A DNA stretch of 64,000 bases, taken from assembly GCA_027886185.1 (NCBI GenBank), contig WOAB01000056.1:1364001-1428000 (forward strand). Direction: 5' to 3'. The DNA comes from Rheum nobile. Taxonomy: Eukaryota; Streptophyta; Magnoliopsida; Caryophyllales; Polygonaceae. The notes under the pieces are model-generated. The model did no database searches. It had not been told where the DNA came from and was given only the letters and a program-made list of their open reading frames with translations. Both the position numbers and the translations under genes were made by a program. Below are positions 31,332-44,393 of the stretch, one piece after another. Numbering within the stretch: the stretch's first letter is position 1; every line of letters begins with the position of its first letter.

Positions 31332-34300
31332 ATGAAGATCACAACCTGGAATTGTCGTGGAATCGGGAAAAAACATTATGGATGGATGTTGAATCTTTTT
31401 GCAAGATTGAACGAATACAATTACTTGCACTCTTTGAAACAAGAACAAACAAAGAACCTAGTGAAAAATTGTGGAGGAAAGCATGATTTGACCAATTTTA
31501 TTGCATCCCGGCAACGGGTTTCTCTGGAGGTATCTGCGTAATGTGGAAGACCTACCAACTTGCGAATGAAATACTTGAAATCGACAAAATTGAACCCAGA
31601 TTTGTTAGTATTAAGTATACAAACATGTCCATGAATATTAAACTTTTGCTCATCCTCACATATGCTCCCCGAATGAAGCTGGAAAAAATATCTTCTGGGA
31701 TGGAATCATCTCATTTATCAAAAATAGCTCCCTTCCATGCATAATTATGGGGAACCTAAATGAAATACAATATCATTCAGAAAAACGAGGTGGGTTATCA
31801 CCACCATTGACAAAATTTGCTAGGCTACGACATTTTTAAAATGAATGTGAATTATTGAATACCTCGAAACAACTACACTTGGCGGAAAAACAAAACAGAA
31901 ATAGATAACATCTATGAAAGACTGGATAGGGTGCTTATTCAACACCAAATCCTTCAATGGTACCCTGATATTTGTACTAAACACTTTGCCTTTACCAATT
32001 TGGATCACTGTCCCATTTCCATTGAACTTGCCTCTACAATACCCTTCAAAAATCAACCCTTTAAATTTGAAAAAAATTGGATGACTAGAAAGGATTTTAG
32101 AAATGTCATCAAACAAGCTTGGAGAACAAATTATCATGGATCTAGAATGTATAATCTAGTTTCCAAGACAAAATTACTTAAGAAACATGCCAAGATCTGG
32201 AACAAAAATACCTTTGGGAATGTGTTTAATCAACTCCAAATCATAGAAAAACAGCTTTTTGAAATTCAAATTGAGATATGTACAAACCCTAACAATGAAC
32301 TCATTAAAAAACAAAATAGACTTACTGAAAAAAAGGAAAAACTTCTTTGTTTCCAGAAGATATTTTGGAATCAAAGAGCCAAAGTTAAACATATAAAACA
32401 TAATGATACCAATGCCAATTATTTTCACAAAATAGCAAGTGGGAGAAGAAATAGAAAGATTATAAAAGAAATCAAAACCCAAGAAGGAACAAGCATTATT
32501 GGAGAAGAGAACAATAGAAATGAAATCAGAAATGATTTTATTAAAATATTCAGAAGTGAGGATATGGATTACGGATTACTTCGGGAAAATCTTGAAATAA
32601 TTCACTATGAAATCTCTACAGAAGATAATGTAGAATTAACAAAGAATGTATCTAATGAAGAAATTAAGAAGGCTGTTTTTGACATAGGTTCGGACAAATC
32701 ACCGGGACTTGATGGCATGACAGCATAATTCTACCAAAAATACTAGGACATTGTAAGTCCATCTGTAATTCAAGCAGTTAAAAGCTTTTTCCTTTCTGGG
32801 AAATTGCTTAAACAAATAAATCATACATTTATCTCTTTGATTCCAAAGTGTGACAATCCGAACTCAACTAATCACTACAGACCCATAAGCTTATGTTCTA
32901 CAATTTATAAAATTATATCGAAAATCCTGACAACAAGACTTAAAAGAACAATGGAAAAATAAATTCATCCACTGCAGGATGCCTTTGTTGCAAATAGAGC
33001 CATCCAAGATAGCATCTTAATAGCTCATGTAATTTTTCACTCATTCAAATCGAACAAAAGAAACAGAAGGGTTTATTGCCCTAAAGTTAGATATGGAGAA
33101 AGCCTATGATAGAATTGAGTGGAATTTCATCATTCAAACAATGGAGAAATTGGTTTCCATGAAAAATTCATCAACTGGATTAAGGAATGCATCACGATTG
33201 TTTTCTTCTCGGTCCTAGTCAACAATGGACCCACTGAAATATTTAAACCAACTAGAGGACTCCGACAGGGTCATCCCCTCTCCCCCTTTCTATTCATTCT
33301 TGGCTCGGAAATCCTAGCCCGAAAACTTCAAACTGCTGCTGAAAGAGTACGAAAACCTTTAGGTTTTCAGATCACTAGACAAGGAACGCGCATCCCTTTT
33401 TTGGCCTTTGTTGATGACATAGTAATCTTTTCAAAAGCAAACCAGGAAAACTGTAAGAAAATAAAGGATATTGTAGATGAATACTACAAAATCTCTGGAC
33501 AAAAGATAAATTTTCATAAATCTGCCTTTCAAGTCACAAAAAAAGTAACCAACAAAAAAAAAATGGCAATCCAAGGGATTCTCACAATCACAAACATGAT
33601 ATCCCTTGAAAAATATCTAGGTTGCCCTATCATTAACGGTAGAATTAATTCTCATACCTTTGTTGATATCTTAATTAGCACACAACAACAACTAACGAAA
33701 TGGAAAGCGAACTCTCTTTCCCAAGCAGGAAGAACAACACTAATAAAGGTCAACCTGGCATCAAGACCAAACTATCTTATACAAAGCTTTATGTTACCTA
33801 CACACACATAATGAACTTGACAAGTTAAATAGATCTTTTTTGGAACAAAGACAACTCCTATAAACCTCTTCTAGGCTGGGAAAAAATATGTAAACCGACA
33901 CAACAAGGAGGTCTTGGATTGAGAAAATCAAAGGACATGAATAAAGCCCTACAATTCAAATTATTATGGAGAATTTTAGTAGATCCGAATAATTATTGAG
34001 TCAGAATTGTTACTGAAAAATACTTGAAAACAATCCATATATTTCATTACGAGAAGAAAGGAAATTGCTCTTGGCAATGGTCCAAAATGATTGAGCTCAT
34101 GGATGAATTCAAATCTGGACTAATTTGGCAAGTTGATAATGGCAGAACAATCAAATTCCGGTCGGATAATTGGGTCTCGAAAATCCTTTTATGTGATATC
34201 ATAAACACACAATTAATCCTGAATAAGGATGTCCTGATAGCTGAATTTATGTTGCCAAATAAAACCTGGAACAAAGACTTAATAGAACAATGTGTACCGT

Positions 34301-35438
34301 ATGATTTATCCAAAAAAAAAATCTCTATCCCAATACCTTTGAATGATATTCATGATAGAATGTACTGGAAAACTAGCAAAAATGGTTAGTTTTCTACGAA
34401 TTCTACTATGGAATTAATTAACAGAAACAAAAGATATATTGCCTATGATTCTTCATGGATCTGGATGATGGACACATATCCCAAAGTTAAAAACTTTATC
34501 TGGAAAATAATGAAAATTGGACTTCCAACCAAAGCTAGATTAACAAAAAATGGTGTAGCAATCCCCCAGGGTTGTATCCGTTGCAAAGCTCAATTGGAGG
34601 ATTTGAATCATCTCATATTCCAATGTAACCATACCATAAAAACAATAGAGAAAATGAATTATCATACATATGGAATCATTAGATCCTTAAACATAGGAAA
34701 TAAAAAAATCATTGAGGAAATTCGACAAAAAACTGATAGATCACAATTTATAGAATTAATTGTCTCTTGGTGGGGAATTTGGTTTTATAGAAACCAACAA
34801 AGCTTTGGAAGAACAAACGATGATGCCGATACCATAAAGGATGTACCAATTTATATTAAAAAACAAATTGAGAATTTGAATAAGACGAAGAGTTGGAACC
34901 CTGACTGTTTAGAATAGAACAAATAAAAAACACATAGAATGAACAATGTTAGACGACCAATAAAGAAATGGAAAAAACCACCGGATAACATAATTAAAAT
35001 CAATACAAATGGATCCATCAAAACTAATGGTTAATCTAGCTTTGGTTACATTTTCAAGAACAACACGGGAAATCAATCTTCCTCTTTGGGGATAAATGTG
35101 GTATCTCAACCCCTTTAAAAACAGAAACACTAGCAGTTAGAAATGCCCTGATAAAGGCCTATGAATTAAGCATTACTGACATTCAACTTGAATGCGATAA
35201 CCTTACCATTGTGAATGTTCTTAATCAAATCTGGCATTGTCCATGGGATATTGAAATGTTAATTTCTGATATCATGTGTGTTTTACAACTATTTTCTTCA
35301 GTGCAGATTTTTCATGTCTTCCGAGAAACAAACGTGGTGGTCGACTACATCGCAAATACGGTCCAACGGTGTTCCTTGGAAGATATTCGAACTAGTCTAG
35401 AATTTGTAATTCTCATCCGAAATGATGCTATAGACTGA
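31332..35438 (+). pseudogene. LINE ORF2 (endonuclease, RT, zf-RVT, RNase H), decayed
   Basis: Endonuclease starts MKITTWNCRGIGKK (31332), with the Asn of WNCRG kept. Reading frame then breaks repeatedly. The linker and RT N-terminus lie at 31931-32728 (SDKSPGLDGM), the palm in pieces to 33811 with the catalytic box as FVDDIVIFSK (about 33400-33440; usually FADD). zf-RVT near 34440-34640 (CIRCKAQLEDLNHLIFQC). RNase H near 34975-35438 (ETLAVRNALIKAYEL, ...VNVLN). The product would nick target DNA and prime reverse transcription; it cannot be made from this copy. Confidence 0.9.
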
Positions 35439-35621
35439 GAAATCGTCTCTTCTATGGTTTCTAGTCTAATTTTTACCTTATCAAAAAAAAAATCCCACAA
35501 ATCAATAACTCTTTACATTATACAAGCATGTACTTCACATGACCGGACCGAACTTATGTTATACATGGACCGATGTAAATTCTTAATGTGTCGTATGAAT
35601 TACGATTACGCTAAATAAAAA

Positions 35622-38600
35622 TCTATAAATATATAAAGTAGACTAAGGGTGTAATTAATGCCCAATAAATATGAGAAATCATCTCTTATTTTTTTGTTGA
35701 TCTTTCATTACAAACTACATCTTCTAATATAGATCAATGGTTAAAGACACTCTCATAATATAAGAGGTCTAGGGTTCAATCATCTTTCTTAACAACTTTA
35801 TTTTACTATTTTATCTTTCATTATATTTTTGTTTATATTAATTAGTTACTCAAATTTTTATATCTATCTATCTATAAATACATAAAATAGACTTTTTTCC
35901 ATTAATGCCCTACAACTAATTAATATACTTTTTCCCTAATTTTTTACTTTCATCTTATCTTAATCTATATCCTCCGTATAAGATAAAATATAGTATAGAC
36001 AATAAATGACAATCCCCTAAAACTCACATTCAAAACATACAAAACAAATGAACACGTATTCAAACGACAATTTAAAAATAAAGACTCTTCCATTTCCTAA
36101 CTATAGGATACAACCATGACACTTAATGCGCATATACGTAATTCTGGGTAAACTTACATTCATGACAATCAACAGTCAAAAAGATTAAAACACGAACAAC
36201 CGACTGTTTCAAAATACAGACTTGGCAATAAGTGCCCACCTCCATAATCCATCCTGAAACTCACATTCATCAAAACAAAAAAGAAGAAAAAGAAAACAGA
36301 CTACGATTGTTTCAATTGTGAGATTGAACAGATTTAAATGACCATGGCTAGAGAAAACGCATAACATTTAAACAGTTGTCTCTCTTAACTCAAAAGATAC
36401 TCCATATATAATTTGCACTCAAACGGCTGTTGAAAAATAAGACAATCAATTAGGTTACAAAAATGCACAAACGATTTTCTCTCTTAACTCAAATATACTA
36501 ATATATACCGGCTCTTCTCATCTATTCATTTGGTATGCCACTACTATAACTGATCTCTCTTATCTTCCTCACTTCTCCCTGCACAATCACTGAAATCATG
36601 GATGAAAATACAACAGGGAAAAGATGATACATTACACTTAACTAATTGCTTGAAGATGTAAACTCCGAGATTAAAGTCATGATTTTTCACAATGAAATGT
36701 TTTCGATTGGCTCGGGACATACAAGTCCTCATATCTCCTTCTAGCAGGTTATATGGTATATCAATAATTTTAATTTTCAAGTATTTCTTATTTTAATATT
36801 GATTTGTATATGTTTAATAATACAATGAACATATTTCATTTATTAACTTACGCAGGACATCTAGAAACAAAGCAGGCTGGTGGACTATATAAATAAGTTT
36901 TAGATTTCAATGTTATTCTTCAAATTTCAGACATATAAGGTACATAGTTTTTTTTGGAGTCTTTGTTTCGGACATTAATGGTCTATTTAATTTGTTTGGG
37001 AGTGACATTCAAGTTTGCACGACTTAGTTTCTGTGCTTTTTTGCTTATATTCATACCTGCGAATATATATGGGATAATTCCATAATTTGAGGCCTCCAAA
37101 CACCAAACATTTAAAAATATGTAAATTTACAAGAATTGCATGTTTACTGTTGTCACCTCAGTTAATATGGTAAAGATATTCATCATTTTGGTTAATTACA
37201 TCTTATTTTAGCCTATTTTTATATTCTTGGTCATTAGACGAGGAAATACAAAAATTATTAATCTCATTAAAATAGACTATATGGTTAATACCTTAAACTT
37301 CAGGATATATAATTTTGGTGACAAAATCTTATAGAATTTCTGGTGTTTGGTGTTTTTATATTTGAATTTTTAGGCTATGCGTTTCAGACTTTCACAAAAA
37401 AAATATAAGTACAAAGAAAATTTTAAAAAAATACATTATAGTCCAAGAATTTTGTATACTAAATTATATAGTATTCTAGCATTATTTTGAAGTATAAAGA
37501 GTGCATTGTTAATTAATAGTGAATATTTCCATTAGGTATTTAAGTTTGATATTTCATCCACATTCAATTTCATACAAACAAAATTATAAATTCTCAATGT
37601 AGGAATATTTCAACCAGTATCTCTTCAATAATATGGTTAATTTGCATATTATAAGTCAATATTAGTAGCCAAATGCAAGTCCAATTTCCACTATAACCAA
37701 GACATGATAATTGGCAATAAACTCTAACGATTAACAAAAAACCACTGTGAATCCAACCAATAATAGAGGAATGAATAAATTCCAGTTAACAAAAAACTAT
37801 TGAAATGATAACATAGTATCAAAGTCGCATTCATTGTGTAATTATAGGGTAAACTGCATAAAATTACCCATTAAAGGGCAAGTTATACAAAAAAAATACA
37901 AGAAAATGAAAGAAAAAAAACCGCTTTTAAAATGCCAAGTTTACAGAGAACCATCCCATATTTGTTTTTGGTAACTAAGAACCACCCATGATAGGAAAAT
38001 CATTAATCTTCTGTTAAATACATAATTGAAAATAAATTGATTTTTTAATAAGTCATTCTAAAATAGCTACTCCAAATTGGAATTTTTTAGCTATCTGTTC
38101 AAGAATATGGTTTGCATATTACAAGACTTATGGGTGATGAATTTAACTTCCAATTCATATTCACTTTGATTGCTTAACAGATGGATATAACAAAATCACC
38201 ACGAACAACCAAAGATATGGAGTTACAGATGAAAATTTTTATAAGTTAGATAAAAATTAGGGTCAACGGTTGTACCATAGATGTTCAATTCACAACAGAG
38301 TTAAGAAAGGGCTTCAAAAAAGTTATATGTCGAGTTACTTGAGACTAAAAACAACTAAAACGAGATGAGTACTAGAATTATCGTTCATCTTCTAACCAAA
38401 AAATCTCGTCATTTCTGGATTTCCGCCCAAATTACGATGAGATTCAGTTGATTAACAACCGTATAACCTAATTTAACCCTCGAAGAAGATAAACGTTTGA
38501 AAATTTGTCAATATGATTAAAAGATAAAAAAAAGTTATACAACCCTCCTCTCCTAACATAATTATAATTAATGATACCTTATATTATATATTAGAAAATA

Positions 38601-39616
38601 TAATCCTCAATTTGAAAAGTGTAATAAAATAAAACCATGTGTAAAGAATATAAATAATGAATAGTTTCGACAATAGAGTATGTATAGTAGTTGTGCAATA
38701 TTACTATACATAATCAAATGTGAAAGTTATTCATGCTTAGTTATAAAACGTTTGAATCCAAGAATGAAATAATAAAATTAAGCACTGACTACTAAGTACT
38801 AACACTGAAATATTTTTTTTGACAAAAAAACACTGAAATACTTTTAACAAAATAAAAATGTAGTATCAATATATAATATCATAACATATTTTTGTTTAGT
38901 TCTAATAAAAGATTATATAATCATAAAAGATGAATATTATTTCATAACATAAAAGAGTAACCCATATTTATATTTAAACATTTAAGACATAATAAATATA
39001 TAATACTATTAATAAAAATAATAAAATTTGTAATATTGCACCTTAAAGGGGAGTAAGAAAAATAGAACCAAAATCACGTTTGTTAAAATTTAAATTGTTA
39101 AGGGATGACAAAATTTACTAATTAAATTTGTTAAGTTGGTGAATCATTGTTTCTCCATAATTCCTTACAAGTTACAACTATTAGTGTTCTAAAAGAAAAT
39201 TATGTGATAATTGTGTAGTATATAATATTTAAATATATAAAATATATAAATGTAAAAGAACGTACAAGATAAATTGTTATAGAAATTATTCTCATACAAT
39301 GTTGTAAATAAGGACAAACAAATAAAGCATTACATATATTAATAATTTAACCAATCACCAATGGAATGAACAAAACATAATACCAATTAAAATACAAATT
39401 CGCATGATAAAATCAAAATATAAATGCATATTATTGATTACATGGTACACATATGCATACATAAATTACAACTTCAAATCAAAATAAACTCATACTAAAA
39501 TAAATATTTAAAACAATAAATATTGAGAACAATTTACAAATTCATCACTAGGTTTACTATAATTCATTAACCAAATTCAAAACATATTTCGTGCATAGCA
39601 CGATTATGCCTACTAG
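35622..39616 (+). mobile_element. Helitron, about 4 kb, non-autonomous
   Basis: The 5' end TCTATAAATATATAAAGTAGAC at 35622 is preceded by A. The 3' end has the hairpin TCGTGCATAGCACGA (39589-39603), a nine-base spacer and CTAG at 39613-39616 followed by T, so insertion was between A and T as Helitrons require. Its first 220 bp match, inverted, the 5' part of the Helitron at 10038-12949. A second 5'-like end (TCTATAAATACATAAAATAG) at 35871 suggests a nested or duplicated terminus. The interior is AT-rich; I found no Rep/helicase. A weak minus-strand ORF at 36780-36544 has no domain I recognise. Confidence 0.75.
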
Positions 39617-40453
39617 TAATTTTACTAAATTCACCAACGAACCTAGTTGGGCAGTATTAATGTTTGTTTTCTCAAAGCTCGATGCATTTATCACAATAGT
39701 CAAAGGAGGAGCCAACTACAATTTACAACCGACAAAGCTAATGCAAATTCAATATGAATTTGTTACCACGAACTAGGTACATTTATTTTGGAATTCCACG
39801 AGAAAATGTATTAAAATACATTATCTTATATTATTTTATATTAAATTATTAATTTAATACAAAATAATGCTTTAACAAGGAAATCCAAACCGGTCGTGTA
39901 GAACACAAGCTCGATTTTCATCACAAGTCCAAGGCGTTGAACACATGGATTGCCTGTCAACGTACACATGCCAGATGCAAATGCTACTAAACCAATGAAA
40001 CTAAATACCATTTCCTTGAGGATGCAAATCTCAAATCCACAAGACGTATCAACCTAGCAGGTGACAATGTTTACGTTCACAAGAGTCGATAACTTTAAAT
40101 CTTGAAAAAAAATGGAGACATAAATTCTGATAGAAGATAAAATCCACTTGAGTGGTGCTGATATTATTGATCTAGTATTTATAGGATTACAAAGGGAGAC
40201 TTAACCAAAAATACATAAAAGATAAATAGCAAGAAATACATAATAAATATATTCTAATAAATTCCTATACTGAAAGTGAAAGTATTATAAAAAAAAACTT
40301 GATACTAGTATATAAGCTTAGTAGATTACTCATCCTATTATCAATAAGTTTTAGGATAGTCTTATTGGACTTATATACTGAGTGTTGTGTGTGCACTATC
40401 CCAGGATTCTACAAGTCTACTACTATACAAGGTTGCCTTATCAGCCCTATACT
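39617..40453. other. Gene-free 3' flank of the LRR gene
   Basis: AT-rich; would include the 3' UTR of the minus-strand LRR gene ending at 40454. No other gene or bounded element seen. Confidence 0.4.
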
Positions 40454-43400
40454 TCACCATGAGCCTATGTCATCTTCACATGATTGAATTTCAACTTGGT
40501 CAATCCATACTGTGGGTACATGTTGTATCTTGTGCCAATCTTGACCACCTTGCTCTGAGCACCTCTCTTCCATTAAAGGGCAGTCTTCTACCACCAACTT
40601 CCTCAAGGAAGAAGACAGTTTCTTCTCCGACCAAAACGCAAGCTTTGCGCAACCACTTACTTCTAAATACTTGACGGAAGGAAGGTACACAACGGAAGGA
40701 AGTTCGCGCAACTCAGGACAATCTTTTATGCTCAACTCCTCTAGGCACGGGAACTCGCCTTCTTCAGCTTCCGTCCAAGTTTCCAAACTTAGCATCTCAT
40801 CAATGCAGAGTTTCTTGAGCCTTGGAAGTGCAAACTCCATCTTCATCACACTATTCAAGCCAATTAACTCAAGAGTATGGAGTGACGGTAGCTTCTCCAA
40901 AGAAGGGAGCACAGAAACATGCTCACATTTAAATAGAATGATGCTGAAGAGCTTGTCAAATGATGCTGAAGTGATCCAAGTAGGAAGTTTGGTACCATGA
41001 TAGTGTACTATTTGTACCTCTTCCAAATCTGAGCATGGACTCAGATTTTCCAGGATAAGTTCATCTTCAATCTTTGCCTCTTCACACTCATAATCACTAC
41101 TCCATCTTAGCTCCAACTTCTTAATGTTTCTTTTGTCTGCCAATGATGCTTGCTCTGCCTCCTCCGCGCTCTGCACGTTTTCCAAATTTGCAACACAAAA
41201 TTCACCCGTGAGGTTATTCAAGTGCCTCAACTCACTGATTCTAAATCCTTCTTCAGCACCAACGGGGAAAGCTGACAGCGTCCGGAGTTTTACCAAAGCC
41301 CCAACTCCCTCGGGAAAGGATACGAGCTGCCCAAGGACATCAAGCTCTAGATGTCTAAGCTCAATTAGCCGTTTCATTTCTCTAGGTAGTCTCTGAAGAC
41401 GGGTGCAACCTTTAAGCTTCAACGTCTGGAGCTTTTCAAAACGGTCTATCCTCTTGGGCAAAAGCTCAATGAAGGTCCATGAAAGATCAAGATAACGCAA
41501 ATGGACCATCTTCTCAGCAGAACTTGGCAGCTCCCTTATATGAGTTCCACTCAAGTCTAATGCTTGTAAGCCCGCGAAATACAGAAACAAATCGCGTGGT
41601 ACTTGCTGTAGCCTTGAACCGTAATTTCCAAGAAACAGAAGGGCTCTCAATTTGTTGAATCTCCGCAGCGTCTTAAATATTTTTTCATCAATTTCATCAC
41701 CTACCACGGAAACATAAAGAGTTTCGGTAGATGCTGCATTGTTTTGGCTTGTGCTCTCCAATCTGAGGCAGTTGGACTTTTGTAGGATCATGTCCAATTC
41801 GGTATTCAGCTTCTCAGTATTCACTTTGTACAAAGGGTTGGTATTCGAGCATAATATGTATCCTTCTGACACAAGCTTTTCAAAGTACTCGATGCCAATT
41901 GCCTCCATAGGCTCATTCTCTATAAGCCCTCCAGCCATCCATAGTTGAATTAGCTTGTCCTTTTCAAAATCATTGTTTTTACCCACGATATAAAGAATTC
42001 CCTTCAAGAAAGTCTCAATTTCACTGCTTGGGAAGATCAAGTCCTGCAACTCATCTTGGGTTTTCTCACATTCTGAACACTCTTCCTTCATAACCACAGT
42101 TCCTTGTTTGTGAAGCCTTTCCTCAATGGTTGTGCCTACATTTTCATTGACAGGATTTTAAAACATAAGATGTATTGTTATTGCATTGGAAAGAACCTTC
42201 AACTTGTATAAAAACAAATGTTAGGGAAATAATAACTTTTGTGCATTCTTTTTTTAGTAAAAAAAGGGATTAGATACCAGGGACTTGACAAGTAGTTGTA
42301 TCTACAGAGCTGATACTTGGGAAGGGTCTACCACTTCGTGTGCCAACAGTACCCCGGTACCTCGGTACCCTGGTCTCGACGTAGAGCGGCACTGTCCGAT
42401 CGAACCAGCCGATCATGACAAAAAAAAATGGATTTTGACTTTAAACTAATTAGAATTAACAAAAATAGATATAAAAAATATCTATAAAAAATATCACTCT
42501 CTTTCCACTTAAAATTTTCTCAGCCTTTTTTCTCAGAAGAACAAAATCATCCACCTCTTCATCAATTTCTATCTATACAAGATCTTGTTTGTATCTATTG
42601 AGGATATAATATCTGAATTCAGGTTTTGCTAGAATATCTGAATTCCAGCCTATATATGTGTTAGTACTTAGTATAGAGGTAAAAATGTAAAATTTCAATT
42701 AGTATACTAGGTCAAGTGGAAAGTGCGGTTTTCATGTTGTAAAGAGACCCACCCAATTCATATCCTAATAGCTAGCCCCTTGCCTCATTCTTTTGGGTGT
42801 GACCCAAGTTCAGATCCTTCCCTCATTCTACAATGTAATAATTTCGGTTTAGCCAAAACGAACATAACTAAAAGAAAAGTTGCAAGTTTTGAAGAGTATT
42901 TGTCTTAATTATTTTATATGATTTTTAACAACTCAGTTAATCGTATGTGTTTTTCCTACATAAAAGGAGATCGATAATCATAAGATGTAAAAATCATTTT
43001 GTTGTTATTTTACTTACTAAGGCGTAATATATTTATATAAGATGCAAAATGCCCCTAAAAGATTGGGGTAGCTCTGTCTCCTAACCTCTGGCTTTGTCTC
43101 CTACCCTCCGAATTGTTGTCAATCGACTGGCATGAGGAACAACCCTTTGTCGAGTACTTGTGCTCAATGTTCTGACCAATCGACTGGCATGAGGAACAAC
43201 CCTTTGCTGAGTACTTGTGCTCAATGTTCTGACCAATCCTGCGTCCGCCACCGTTTGTAATTGCTGTGTTATTTAGTAAAGTATGGCTATAAAGGCCCGT
43301 TTGGTATTTGATATCATTTGTATTTAGTTATTTTGATACTCATACCTGATATCTCATCTATATCGATACCAAACAAGCCCTAAGTTTTTAACACGAAACA

Positions 43401-43688
43401 GTTTGCTTTACTATTATTACCTCTGTCTCCAATATGAATATGTGAGCTAGTTAATTCCGACTTCTTCCTTTGTGGTCGAATCTCAGCTTTCCGTTGGCTC
43501 TCCAGATCTCTGTGTCTACGCAGCGAATCAGGGTTCCCAGTTCCGCTGCTCCCAGCCACATCAGCACCCTTCCTTATCGACACCCGAAGCAAATCTTTGA
43601 AATTGGGTTTGTAGATCTGGTCCCTCTCTACTTTCTTGCTCCCTCGCGGTGCACCCCTGAATACTGAGATTCGAGAATCTTCCATCAA
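40454..43688 (-). CDS. NLR-derived winged-helix/LRR protein lacking CC and NB-ARC; three-exon model
   Basis: Firm part: exon 42135-40454, beginning in the NLR winged-helix region (FLKGILYIV, KLIQLWMAGGLIE) and continuing through about twelve LRRs typical of CNL proteins. No P-loop, kinase-2 or GLPL occurs in or upstream of it. Inferred part: exon 43688-43421 (MMEDSRISVFRGAPRG...) and exon 43263-43105, joined by GT-AG sites with matching phase 1 at both introns, giving 702 residues without stops. The middle exon encodes two tandem 19-residue units GQNIEHKYS(A/T)KGCSSCQSI. Introns hold a MITE and a SINE. It may be a truncated NLR relic, a decoy/helper or a new chimeric gene. The acceptor at 42136 has a weak pyrimidine tract. 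Confidence 0.65.
42324..42428. mobile_element. 5'-truncated SINE copy
   Basis: Shares ACCACTTCGTGTGCCAACAG, ACCCCGGT, TAGAGCGG and CGATCGAACCA with the full SINE at 62336-62543, and ends in an A-run at about 42418-42428. The tRNA-like head is missing. It lies in the proposed second intron of the LRR gene. Confidence 0.7.
43121..43234. repeat. 57-bp tandem duplication, two copies
   Basis: Units 43121-43177 and 43178-43234 differ at only a couple of bases. The length is exactly 19 codons, so the minus-strand frame stays open through both. Confidence 0.97.
43294..43380. mobile_element. Short MITE, 87 bp
   Basis: Ends GGCCCGTTTGGTAT and ATACCAAACAAGCCC are near-perfect inverted repeats; the core is GATATC/GATACC-rich. 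Same family as the split MITE at 6711-7326. It lies in the proposed first intron of the LRR gene. Confidence 0.7.
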
Positions 43689-44393
43689 GGTATGATGATG
43701 GATGAGTGTCTTCTGTTTTCTTTTCTTGGCAAATTCAATCAGAATTTTCTAGAAAAATTGAACCCTAGGGCATCCTCCGTCTGGGAAATCACACAAACGA
43801 ACGAGCATATATTAGAGAATTTCATTAAACCAGAAAAACAAACAAGTACCTGGCCGGGATTGAGGATACTGCTGTGTGATTTCCTCTGCTGTACCCAGGT
43901 CTGTATGATTTTGGCCGTGCTTCGTTTTGCTTTTGTCGAAAATAGATGGATACCAATCTCTAAAATATCAAGGAGAAAGAAGAATTAACGGGGTTTCTTG
44001 CTGAGAGGGTAGCTAGAGCCGAAGAGGAGAGAAACAATCAGATCTACGGGCCGGTGAGAATAGGAAGATGATAGATAGATAGAAGAAATATTCCAAGACA
44101 GTCATCGCTGGATACACTTCACGTACGTAAAGTTTGTGAATAAAAATATACATCTAGTATGCTCGCACGTTACATGTCTTCTATATTTAATAATAAAATG
44201 TGTACATCTCATAAGCATATACTCGCTAGCCAAAAAAAAATTTAGACAATTTCTCCAAAAATACACCATTTTTTATTGTTTTTTGTTCAAAACCCCACTT
44301 TTTGTTATTGGATTTTGTAAAAATATATCATTTCCAAAAATACATCATTTTTTAGGCTCATTTCTATGCTCATCTATCTATCTATCTATCTAT
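43689..44393. other. Upstream flank of the LRR gene model
   Basis: No gene supported. A plus-strand open stretch at 43692-43988 lacks any recognisable domain. The right end is a (TCTA)n microsatellite at about 44371-44393. Confidence 0.4.

Larger units (their letters stand above)
22073..35492 (+). mobile_element. L1-type LINE retrotransposon, full length but decayed
   Basis: Bounded by an exact 11-bp target duplication, TCCCACAAATC at 22062-22072 and 35493-35503, with a terminal poly(A) at 35483-35492. Order: 5' UTR, ORF1 (DUF4283-type with a degenerate knuckle), long inter-ORF spacer, ORF2 with endonuclease, reverse transcriptase, zf-RVT and RNase H. A 5.3-kb gypsy element with its own 5-bp duplication interrupts ORF1, so the LINE itself is about 8.1 kb. 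Many frameshifts and stops show it is dead. Confidence 0.9.

Noticed and set aside
36544..36780. 78-residue minus-strand ORF as a Helitron RPA or helicase remnant
   Set aside because: I could not match it to an OB-fold or helicase motif; composition alone is not enough.
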